Source: Micromonosporaceae bacterium
GTDB taxonomy: Bacteria; Actinomycetota; Actinomycetes; Mycobacteriales; Micromonosporaceae
Assembly: GCA_017354595.1 (NCBI GenBank)
Contig: JAFMQQ010000277.1
Span: forward strand, 1 to 5,044
Direction: 5' to 3'
DNA: 5,044 nucleotides
Shown one piece after another: positions 1 to 5,044 of the stretch. Below the pieces are notes generated by a model, which was not told where the DNA came from, searched no databases, and saw only the letters and a program-made list of their open reading frames with translations. The position numbers and the translations under genes are program-made. How positions within the stretch are numbered: position 1 is the first letter of the stretch; every line of letters starts with the position of its first letter.

Positions 1-110
1 GACCCTCCACTGAGGACGGCCAGGAAGGTCAACGCCGCGGCACGTCCACGACGGGCACGGTCACCGTTGTCGTACGCCCCGTCATCGCGACCGCCGTCCC
101 AGCTTCCGGG
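1..110. other. Left-edge stretch downstream of the hydrolase, no gene assigned
   Basis: This stretch lies past the stop codon of the minus-strand hydrolase. On the minus strand, the hydrolase's own frame stays open from 110 to the edge, but its only possible start is a TTG at 32-30. On the plus strand, one frame is open from the edge to a TAG at 126-128, which would make a convergent gene overlapping the hydrolase end by 18 bp. Third-position G/C in both frames is lower than in the clear genes of this window, so neither is called. The 11-bp dyad ACGGTCACCGT sits at 57-67, flanked by ACGAC (48-52) and GTCGT (69-73). It could fold weakly, but there is no T-run, so it is not a convincing terminator. 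Confidence 0.3.
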
Positions 111-1835
111 TCATTCGCCGCGCGGTAGCAGCAGCGGGCGGCCGTTCGGCTCGGTCAGCGTCCCCGCCACGCGGGGGGCGGCCACACCCGGGGCGGCCGT
201 GTGCGGGGCGGCCGCGTCGGGTAACGGTTGGGGGAGCGGATCACACAGGGCGTCGGGTCCGTCGCCCGGTTCCCGGGGCGGCAACGCGCCGGTGGCCAGG
301 TAGCCGGCGATCGTGTCGTCGACACACGCGTTGCCGACGAGTGTCCCGGCGTGTGTGGTGCCCCCGGGTTCGGCGAGCAGGACGGATCGGGGGAACAGGC
401 GGCGTACTTCCAGGCTGTCCTCGAAGGGGGTCAGCGCGTCCAGCTCTTCGTCGACCAGCAGCGCGGGCGCGACCCGGCTTCCGTCCACTGTGGTCGGTCG
501 ACCCGGCGGGGCGGGCCAGTAGAGGCACGGTGCGCTGTACCAGAGACTGGGCCAGGTGAAGAACGGAGCGACCGCGCTGACGCGGTCGGCGTCGGCCTGC
601 CAGGTCGACCAGTTGCCCGGCGCTGGCGCGTCGGTGCAGGTGACCGCGTTGAACACGGCGAAGGCGTTGTCATCGCCGGGGTTGTCGAAGGCCTGGTACC
701 AGCCGATCAGCGTCTCCGCGTCGGCGTTGTGTACCCAGCCGGCGAAGGCGTCGGCCAGCGACGGCCAGAAGGACTGGTCGTACCCGGGGATCTGGAACAG
801 GTCGCTGAACTCGTCCGGCCCGACCACGCCGCCGGCGGGAGCCCCGCGCAGCGCGTCGCGTTCCCGGTACCACAGCTGCTCCACTGCCTGCTCGGTGCTG
901 CCGAGGTGGTAGACACTGTCGTACTTGGCCACCCAGCCGAACCAGAGTTTGATGTTCGTCTCGAATGCCACGTCCTCCTGCAGACCGAGCTGGTACCAGA
1001 CTTCGTGCGGATCCACGCTGCTGTCCAGCACCATCCGGCGTACCCGTTGCGGGAACAGGGTCGCGTAGACCTGGCCGAGGTAGGTGCCGTAGGAGAAGCC
1101 GTAGTAGTTCAGCTGCGGCTGGCCCAACGCGGCCCGGATGCTGTCCATGTCCCTGGCCGAATCCAGCGTGCTCATGTGCGGCAACAGTGCCGCGCCCTGC
1201 GCCTTGCAGGCAGCGGCGTAGGAGGCGGTGCGGGACAACCAGGTGTCCAGCAGGGCAGGCGTCGAGGGCTGGTAGTCGGGCCGGTCGGGGCCGAAGTAGT
1301 CCGGATCGCAGGTCAGCGACGGCGCGCTGGCGCCCACACCCCGCGGGTCGAAACCGATCCAGTCGTAGGCGTCACCCGCGTTGTTCGGCACGAACTGCCC
1401 GAGGAAGGAGTACACCAACCCGGAACCGCCCGGCCCGCCCGGGTTGACCAGCATGATGCCCTGGTACTGCGAATCCGGCGTGGTGTGCCGCACCATGGAG
1501 ACCGCGAGCTGGATACGCGTACCGGTCGGGTGCGCGTAGTCCAGCGGCACCGACAGCAACCCGCAGACCGCGCCGGCCTGCTGCAGAGTCGGATCCGTAC
1601 AGGCACCCCAGTCGATGGTGGGTGGGGCGGCTGCTGCCGTGGTGGTGGACGCGGAAGACGCCGGACCAGCCACGCCCAGCACCGCGACCACCACCACGAT
1701 GGCCCCCACCGCCACAGATCCCCGACTCAACCACCATCGACCCGGCCACCGCCGCGCACCCCCGGTCGAGCCCAGCGCCTGGATCTCGCGCCGCGACCAC
1801 CCGCGCGGCGGTACACATCGTCCGGCTAACACCAT
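111..1835 (-). CDS. Secreted alpha/beta-hydrolase, tripeptidyl aminopeptidase (TAP)-like serine peptidase
   Basis: Predicted 574-aa exported serine hydrolase of the actinobacterial TAP family (alpha/beta-hydrolase fold with a TAP-like C-terminal region). Such enzymes remove short peptides from the N-termini of extracellular proteins or cleave related amide or ester substrates; the actual substrate cannot be read from sequence. A basic N-region is followed by a hydrophobic core (about residues 40-57) and a likely signal peptidase site after residue 62 (ASSA|S). Then come the oxyanion-region motif NPGGPGGSG (131-139), IGFDPRGVGAS (160-170) and the nucleophile elbow GFSYG with Ser248. The remaining triad candidates are Asp466 (in ELDALTP) and His495 (in GGTTHAG). 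The mature part has eight cysteines (79, 91, 176, 210, 400, 437, 504, 531), which suggests up to four disulfides. After Cys531 there is a Pro/Ala-rich tail with three AAPxx repeats (542-556). Start: ATG at 1835 has GGGGT about 5 nt upstream; a GTG one codon earlier is too close to it. A TTG at 1730 would leave a more usual short signal-peptide N-region. The family call is firm, the substrate is not. Confidence 0.93.
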   Translation of the reverse strand: MVLAGRCVPPRGWSRREIQALGSTGGARRWPGRWWLSRGSVAVGAIVVVVAVLGVAGPASSASTTTAAAAPPTIDWGACTDPTLQQAGAVCGLLSVPLDYAHPTGTRIQLAVSMVRHTTPDSQYQGIMLVNPGGPGGSGLVYSFLGQFVPNNAGDAYDWIGFDPRGVGASAPSLTCDPDYFGPDRPDYQPSTPALLDTWLSRTASYAAACKAQGAALLPHMSTLDSARDMDSIRAALGQPQLNYYGFSYGTYLGQVYATLFPQRVRRMVLDSSVDPHEVWYQLGLQEDVAFETNIKLWFGWVAKYDSVYHLGSTEQAVEQLWYRERDALRGAPAGGVVGPDEFSDLFQIPGYDQSFWPSLADAFAGWVHNADAETLIGWYQAFDNPGDDNAFAVFNAVTCTDAPAPGNWSTWQADADRVSAVAPFFTWPSLWYSAPCLYWPAPPGRPTTVDGSRVAPALLVDEELDALTPFEDSLEVRRLFPRSVLLAEPGGTTHAGTLVGNACVDDTIAGYLATGALPPREPGDGPDALCDPLPQPLPDAAAPHTAAPGVAAPRVAGTLTEPNGRPLLLPRGE

Positions 1836-1872
1836 CACTCACCCCGGTCAGGATGCCCAGCCAACGGTGACC

Positions 1873-1899
1873 GGCGGCCACCGCGGTTCCCTGGCCGCC
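1873..1899 (-). promoter_or_regulatory. Stem-loop in the predicted 5' leader of the hydrolase gene
   Basis: Perfect 8-bp inverted repeat GGCGGCCA (1873-1880) and TGGCCGCC (1892-1899) around an 11-nt loop. The stem is almost all G/C, so it should be stable in RNA. On the minus strand it lies about 37 nt upstream of the hydrolase start, inside the leader expected from the predicted promoter. It could affect translation, mRNA stability or transcript elongation, or be a protein site in DNA. There is no adjoining T-run on either strand, so it does not look like an intrinsic terminator. The repeat is directly visible; the function is inferred. Confidence 0.45.
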
Positions 1900-1948
1900 T
1901 CAGCGACCAGTACAAGCGGGCCGTCCATCCGCCGACACCCAGGTACCC

Positions 1949-1977
1949 GCGACCATGCGATCCCTCGGCGACCATGC
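1949..1977. repeat. Direct repeat GCGACCATGC, two copies 19 bp apart
   Basis: Two identical 10-bp copies of GCGACCATGC at 1949-1958 and 1968-1977, with a 9-bp gap. They lie just downstream of the predicted hydrolase transcription start, on the hydrolase side of the gap. A tandem site like this could bind a repressor as a roadblock, but the 19-bp period is slightly short of two helical turns and chance cannot be excluded in such GC-rich DNA. Confidence 0.4.
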
Positions 1978-1993
1978 AAGACGACCCGATACG

Positions 1994-2022
1994 ACCGTAG
2001 GAAACCACCACGCCGCTGTCAT
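1994..2022 (-). promoter_or_regulatory. Predicted promoter of the hydrolase gene
   Basis: Read on the minus strand, ATGACA (2022-2017; five of six match TTGACA) is followed by exactly 17 nt and then TACGGT (1999-1994; fits the TAnnnT core of actinobacterial -10 elements). Transcription would start near 1987, giving a leader of about 150 nt before the hydrolase start at 1835. The left arm of the 19-bp inverted repeat touches the -35 element, so a protein bound there would contact or block RNA polymerase. This is a motif-based prediction only. Confidence 0.4.
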
Positions 2023-2040
2023 GAGTAACGGCACTACTCA
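2022..2040. promoter_or_regulatory. Operator-like 19-bp inverted repeat TGAGTA-N7-TACTCA
   Basis: Perfect 6-bp arms TGAGTA (2022-2027) and TACTCA (2035-2040) with a 7-bp centre. Size and symmetry are typical of a dimeric regulator site. The right arm, extended as CTACTCAG (2034-2041), is matched again in inverted orientation by CTGAGTAG (2069-2076), so the box occurs three times within 55 bp. The site abuts the -35 of the predicted hydrolase promoter and lies about 190 bp upstream of the ATPase start. A natural candidate ligand is the LuxR/NarL-type response regulator expected to follow the kinase gene, but a TetR- or GntR-type protein from elsewhere is equally possible. Confidence 0.45.
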
Positions 2041-2056
2041 GCTGGCGCGTGCCAGC
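2041..2056. repeat. 16-bp near-palindrome GCTGGC-GCGT-GCCAGC
   Basis: Perfect 6-bp arms GCTGGC (2041-2046) and GCCAGC (2051-2056) around a 4-nt centre. It directly follows the 19-bp operator-like repeat and is enclosed by the inverted pair CTACTCAG/CTGAGTAG (2034-2041 and 2069-2076). It may be a second protein site or a small hairpin. Too far from either gene end to serve as a terminator. Confidence 0.35.
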
Positions 2057-2225
2057 CCGCACAGTCAACTGAGTAGACATCGAGCCGCCGTGGAGGTCGA
2101 TCTGAAGACTGCCGTGTGTGGCGCCGGCCACTGTCCCTGAAGGGTGCCGCCCCTGACTGATGTCATGGTCGAGTCGTGTGACGGTGACACTGCCCGCGGC
2201 GCGGACGGGTCGCCACAGTTGTGTC

Positions 2226-3161
2226 ATGCCAACGAACCTTTCCAGTGTTCCGGTCGGGGTCAGGCTCTCCGGACTGACGAAGTCGTTCCGTACCGGCCAG
2301 GGTGTGATCCACGCGGTGCGGGGCGTGGATATCGACATCGCGCCGGGCGAGACGGTCGCCCTGCTCGGGCCGAACGGGGCCGGTAAATCGACAACAATTG
2401 ACATGCTTCTCGGCCTGCTGCCACCGGACGAGGGCCGGGTCGAGCTGTTCGGCATGCCGCCACGGAACGCGGTGAACTCCGGCGCGGTGGGCGGCATGCT
2501 CCAGGTGGGCTCGCTCATCCGCGACCTGTCCGTGCGCGAGCTGGTCACCATGATGGCCGCGCTCTACCCCAGGCCGCTGCCGGTGGACGAGGCGCTGGAG
2601 CTGAGCGGTACGGCGGACTTCGCCAGGCAGCGCACCCAGAAGCTCTCCGGTGGCCAGGTCCAGCGGGTACGCTTCGCGGTCGCCCTGGTGAGCAACCCCG
2701 ATCTGCTGGTGCTCGACGAGCCGACGGTGGCGATGGATGTCGAGGGCCGGCACGCGTTCTGGACCACCATGCGGTCGTTCGCCGCACGGGGCAAGACGGT
2801 GCTGTTCGCCACGCACTACCTGGAGGAGGCGGACGAGTACGCCGACCGGATCATCCTGATGGCCCGCGGCGGCATCGTGGCGGACGGGCCGACCAGCGAG
2901 ATCAAGGCGACCGTCGGCTCCCGGACCATCTCGGCGACCCTGCCCGGTGCGGATCCGGGCCAGCTCTCCGCCCTGCCCGGCGTCAGTGGCGCCGACGTCC
3001 GGGGCGAGATGGTGGTGCTGCGCTGCGTCGACTCCGACGCCGCCCTGCGCGCCCTGCTCGCCGGCTACCCGCGGGTACGCGATATCGAGGTGGCCGGCGC
3101 GCGCCTGGAACAGGCATTCCTGCAATTGACTGGCGACGATGTTGAGGAGACCGTTCGATGA
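2226..3161 (+). CDS. ABC-2 type exporter ATP-binding protein (DrrA-like)
   Basis: Cytoplasmic ATPase, 311 aa, that would power export through the permease encoded next. All nucleotide-binding motifs are present: Walker A GPNGAGKST (48-56), Q-loop Gln93, signature LSGGQ (140-144), Walker B LLVLDEP with Asp164 and catalytic Glu165 (160-166), a D-loop-like AMD (169-171), and switch His197. After the ATPase domain a C-terminal region of about 85 residues ends in LEQAFLQLTG, as in DrrA-type drug and lipid exporters. Start: ATG 2226 puts the ATPase domain about 12 residues in, as usual. The frame is open upstream to an ATG at 2160, but the extra 22 residues show no family character. Neither start has a well-placed Shine-Dalgarno sequence, so leaderless or weak initiation is possible. 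The stop overlaps the permease start by 4 bp (ATGA), indicating translational coupling. The substrate is unknown; drug, peptide antibiotic or lipid export are family possibilities. Confidence 0.93.
   Translation: MPTNLSSVPVGVRLSGLTKSFRTGQGVIHAVRGVDIDIAPGETVALLGPNGAGKSTTIDMLLGLLPPDEGRVELFGMPPRNAVNSGAVGGMLQVGSLIRDLSVRELVTMMAALYPRPLPVDEALELSGTADFARQRTQKLSGGQVQRVRFAVALVSNPDLLVLDEPTVAMDVEGRHAFWTTMRSFAARGKTVLFATHYLEEADEYADRIILMARGGIVADGPTSEIKATVGSRTISATLPGADPGQLSALPGVSGADVRGEMVVLRCVDSDAALRALLAGYPRVRDIEVAGARLEQAFLQLTGDDVEETVR
3144..3150 (+). promoter_or_regulatory. Strong ribosome binding site for the permease gene
   Basis: GAGGAGA lies 7 nt ahead of the ATG at 3158, inside the last codons of the ATPase gene. 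It is the best Shine-Dalgarno sequence in the window and settles the permease start, together with the ATGA stop/start overlap. Confidence 0.8.
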
Positions 3162-3895
3162 GTACCGCCGGATCGCTGACCTATCTTCGCCTCGAACTGG
3201 TCCGGGCGCTGCGCAACACCCGGTTCTTCCTGTTCTCGCTGGTTTTCCCACTGATCCTGTTCCTGGTTGTCGCCGGCGCGAATCGGCACGAGACGCTGGG
3301 CGGCATCCCGTTCCCGGTCTACTACCTGGCCGGCATGGTCAGCTGGGGCACCATGGCCGCCGTGGCCGCCGGCGGTGCCCGCATCGCGATGGAGCGGGCG
3401 GTCGGCTGGAACCGGCAGTTGCGGCTCACCCCGCTGGGCGCCTGGACATACCTCCGCGCCAAGATCCTCTCCGGGTACCTGGTCGCGCTGATGAGCATCG
3501 TGCTGCTGTACGTCGCCGGGATCTTCCTGGGGGTACGCCTGCCGGCCGACCGGTGGCTGGAGATGACCGGTCTGGTGCTCATCGGCCTGGTTCCGTTCGC
3601 GGCGCTGGGCATCTGGCTGGGGCACCAGCTCACGCCGGAGTCGATGGGGCCGGCGCTGGGTGGCATCACCGCCCTCTTCGCTCTGCTCGGCGGGGCGTGG
3701 GGGCCGCTGGCCAGCAAGGGCTTCATCCTCGACCTGGCCCGCGCGCTACCGTCGTACTGGCTTGTCCAGGCCGGGCACAGCGCGGTAACCGGCAGCGGGT
3801 GGGGAGTACGGGGTTGGGTGGTGATCGCGCTGTGGACCGGGGCGTTCGGGTTGCTGGCGGCGCGGGCGTACCGGCGCGACACGCGGCGGGTGTGA
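3158..3895 (+). CDS. ABC-2 type transporter permease
   Basis: Integral membrane partner of the preceding ATPase, 245 aa, of the usual size for a single ABC-2 permease domain. Hydrophobic segments lie at about residues 23-40, 54-73, 103-125, 136-154, 167-180 and 219-236, giving six helices with a cytoplasmic N-terminus. Between helices 2 and 3 is the cytoplasmic stretch MERAVGWNRQLRLTPLGAW (78-96), the conserved ABC-2 coupling region in which an R/P-containing motif is followed by a K/R near the next helix. Only one permease is encoded before the kinase gene, so the exporter would work as a homodimer with two ATPase chains. The basic C-terminus (RAYRRDTRRV) fits the positive-inside rule. The start at 3158 is supported by GAGGAGA 7 nt upstream and coupling to the ATPase stop. 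The substrate cannot be inferred. Confidence 0.9.
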   Translation: MSTAGSLTYLRLELVRALRNTRFFLFSLVFPLILFLVVAGANRHETLGGIPFPVYYLAGMVSWGTMAAVAAGGARIAMERAVGWNRQLRLTPLGAWTYLRAKILSGYLVALMSIVLLYVAGIFLGVRLPADRWLEMTGLVLIGLVPFAALGIWLGHQLTPESMGPALGGITALFALLGGAWGPLASKGFILDLARALPSYWLVQAGHSAVTGSGWGVRGWVVIALWTGAFGLLAARAYRRDTRRV

Positions 3896-3902
3896 GCGCG
3901 CG

Positions 3903-5044
3903 ATGAGCAGTCCGCCGCTAACCGGTATGCAGCTGGCCGGGGCGCCGCCGAACGGGGCGCGCCCGGGCGGGCCGCCGCGCGGTTGGCGGCGGTACCTCTT
4001 CCCGGGTGTGTGGCTGGCCTACTTGATGCAGGTCGTCGGCTCCGTCCACGACTACTCCCACGGCGGGTGGGGCGTGGTCGGGTACACGGTGCTGGTCCTG
4101 TTCGCCGCCGCCTACCTGTGCGCGCTCGCGACCATGTGGAGCGGGCGCCGCACCTGGTTCTGGGTCACCTACGCCGGAATGCTGGCGGCGTACGCGGTCG
4201 AGGCCCCGCTCGCCCGCCAGAGCAGCTCGGTCCTGCTGATCTTCCTGACGGTACTGACCATCGGCGCGGTCCGCCGCTACGCGGTGCCGGTCGTCGCCGG
4301 CTACGTCGCCGTCGCCGTCTTCCTGCCGCCGCTGGTACCTGGCTGGCACTCGGGTGTGGACGCCGAGTGGGCGATCACGATACCGCTGGTGGCCATGGCG
4401 ATGTTCGGCTTCTTCGAGATCATCAAGGCGAACCAGGCACTCGCCGCCGCCCGCGCCGAGGTGGCCCGGCTGGCCGCCGAGAACGAACGCACCCGCATCG
4501 CCCGGGACCTGCATGACCTGCTCGGGCAGTCGCTGACCACGATCACGGTGAAGGCCGGGCTGGCCCGGCGCCTGGCGCAGCTGGGCGAGGTGGACCGGGC
4601 CGGTACCGAGATAGCCGACGTGGAGCGGCTGTCCCGGCGCAGCCTCTCCGACGTACGGGCGGCGGTGGCCGGGCACCGGGACCTCACCCTCGCCGGCGAG
4701 CTGGCCACCGCCCGGGAGGTACTGCGCGCCTCCGGCATCGTGGCCCACCTGCCCGGCTCGGTGGACCTGGTCGACCCGACACTGTCCGAGCTGTTCGGCT
4801 GGGTGGTGCGGGAAGGCGTGACCAACGCCGTACGCCACTCCCGTGCCACCCACTGCACGATCACCCTCGGCCCGAACTGGATCGAGATCGCCGATGACGG
4901 CAGGGGCAGCCCGGGCCGGGCGGACCGGCCGCTGGTCCCCAGCGACGGCAACGGCCTGACCGGCCTGCGGGAACGGGTCGAGGCGGCCGGCGGGAACGTA
5001 CGGATCGATCCGCGGGCACCGGGCTGGCGGCTGCGGGTCGAGGC
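3903..5044 (+). CDS. Sensor histidine kinase, NarL/DesK class (HisKA_3), 3' end outside the window
   Basis: Open from ATG 3903 to the window edge (380 codons plus 2 nt, no stop), so it is partial. Residues 1-29 are Pro/Gly-rich and cytoplasmic-like. About six hydrophobic segments follow (roughly 31-48, 57-78, 84-103, 109-124, 126-145, 155-173) with short loops and no extracellular domain. Residues 175-198 form an Ala/Glu/Arg-rich helical linker leading to the H-box IARDLHDLLGQS with phospho-acceptor His204. The HATPase part has the N-box REGVTNAVRHS (Glu304, Asn308, His312), the G1 box IADDGRG (Asp331/332) and a G2-type GNGLTGLRERV (349-359), as in DesK/NarX-like kinases that pair with LuxR-type response regulators. 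It lies 7 bp after the permease stop, so is surely in the same operon. The ribosome binding site is weak (GTGAG at 3892-3896); ATG 3927 is a less likely alternative start. The kinase probably senses membrane state or a membrane-bound ligand and controls this exporter. The stimulus is unknown. Confidence 0.92.
   Translation, partial: MSSPPLTGMQLAGAPPNGARPGGPPRGWRRYLFPGVWLAYLMQVVGSVHDYSHGGWGVVGYTVLVLFAAAYLCALATMWSGRRTWFWVTYAGMLAAYAVEAPLARQSSSVLLIFLTVLTIGAVRRYAVPVVAGYVAVAVFLPPLVPGWHSGVDAEWAITIPLVAMAMFGFFEIIKANQALAAARAEVARLAAENERTRIARDLHDLLGQSLTTITVKAGLARRLAQLGEVDRAGTEIADVERLSRRSLSDVRAAVAGHRDLTLAGELATAREVLRASGIVAHLPGSVDLVDPTLSELFGWVVREGVTNAVRHSRATHCTITLGPNWIEIADDGRGSPGRADRPLVPSDGNGLTGLRERVEAAGGNVRIDPRAPGWRLRVE

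Larger units (their letters stand above)
1836..2225. promoter_or_regulatory. Divergent intergenic control region between the hydrolase and the ABC operon
   Basis: About 390 bp without a convincing gene, between two units transcribed away from each other. From left to right it holds: the hydrolase ribosome-binding region; a GC-rich stem-loop (1873-1899); a 10-bp direct repeat (1949-1958 and 1968-1977); a minus-strand -35/-10 pair (1994-2022); a 19-bp inverted repeat (2022-2040); a 16-bp near-palindrome (2041-2056); and a further TGAGTA box (2070-2075). From 2077 to 2225, ahead of the ATPase gene, I could not find a good plus-strand -35/-10 pair or a strong Shine-Dalgarno sequence. Short open frames here (for example 1955-2140, plus) have no recognisable protein character. 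Confidence 0.7.

Noticed and set aside
48..73. Dyad ACGAC-ACGGTCACCGT-GTCGT as a terminator for the hydrolase
   Set aside because: The inner dyad has a one-base centre, the outer arms are unevenly spaced and no T-run follows on the minus strand, so it is a poor intrinsic terminator.
228..1829. Long open frame of 533 codons on the plus strand opposite the hydrolase
   Set aside because: It is an antisense shadow: rich in Arg, Gly, Val and Pro without any domain motif, while the minus strand carries a complete catalytic domain with signal peptide.
1864..1873. ACGGTGACCG, also found at 58-67 on the opposite strand and in part at 2181-2188
   Set aside because: Short, self-complementary and GC-rich; two or three occurrences in 5 kb of such DNA are not surprising and the positions share no context.
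1955..2140. 61-codon plus-strand frame in the divergent gap
   Set aside because: No ribosome binding site, no recognisable protein character, and it runs through the inverted repeats; better explained as control DNA.
2163..3251. Open frame of 362 codons on the minus strand opposite the ATPase
   Set aside because: Shadow of the ATPase gene; composition dominated by Arg, Gly, His and Gln, no motif, and the plus strand shows every ABC motif.
3139..3906. Plus-strand frame of 255 codons overlapping the permease
   Set aside because: Out-of-frame reading of the permease gene; Arg/Gly-rich and not hydrophobic, whereas the 3158-3895 frame has six membrane helices and a strong ribosome binding site.
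3918..4853. Open frame of 311 codons on the minus strand opposite the kinase
   Set aside because: Shadow of the histidine kinase gene, low-complexity Gly/Gln/His/Arg composition; the plus-strand frame has H, N and G boxes.

Overview
The window is very GC-rich with strong G/C preference at third codon positions. The genes fit a high-GC actinobacterium; a Micromonosporaceae-type genome is my guess from codon style, not something the sequence proves. It holds four assignable protein genes in two divergent transcription units, separated by a regulatory gap of about 390 bp. No RNA genes, insertion sequences or CRISPR arrays were seen.

Left part (111-1835, minus strand): a secreted alpha/beta-hydrolase of the tripeptidyl-aminopeptidase (TAP) type. 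It has a signal peptide, the GFSYG nucleophile elbow, Asp and His triad candidates near the C-terminus, eight cysteines in the predicted mature chain, and an Ala/Pro repeat tail. The 110 bp beyond its stop cannot be assigned to a gene.

Middle (1836-2225): the divergent control region. It contains a good -35/-10 pair for the hydrolase, a GC-rich stem-loop and a 10-bp direct repeat in the hydrolase's predicted leader. It also contains a cluster of TGAGTA/TACTCA boxes forming a 19-bp inverted repeat next to the -35, with a 16-bp near-palindrome beside it.

Right part (2226-5044, plus strand): a tightly packed operon of an ABC-2 exporter ATPase (DrrA-like), a six-helix ABC-2 permease (4-bp ATGA overlap with the ATPase) and a membrane histidine kinase of the NarL/DesK class (HisKA_3), which runs off the right edge. 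Sensor kinase plus ABC-2 exporter resembles the gene content of Bacillus LnrJK-LnrLMN and YvfRSTU type loci, where a kinase/LuxR-type regulator pair controls a lipid- or drug-related exporter. A LuxR/NarL response regulator gene is expected just past position 5044.

Working model (inference): the kinase senses a membrane-active compound or membrane state. Its regulator binds the TGAGTA-type boxes in the divergent gap and adjusts the exporter, possibly together with the secreted peptidase. The most interesting part of the window is this intergenic control region and the possible co-regulation of a secreted peptidase with an exporter/sensor module.
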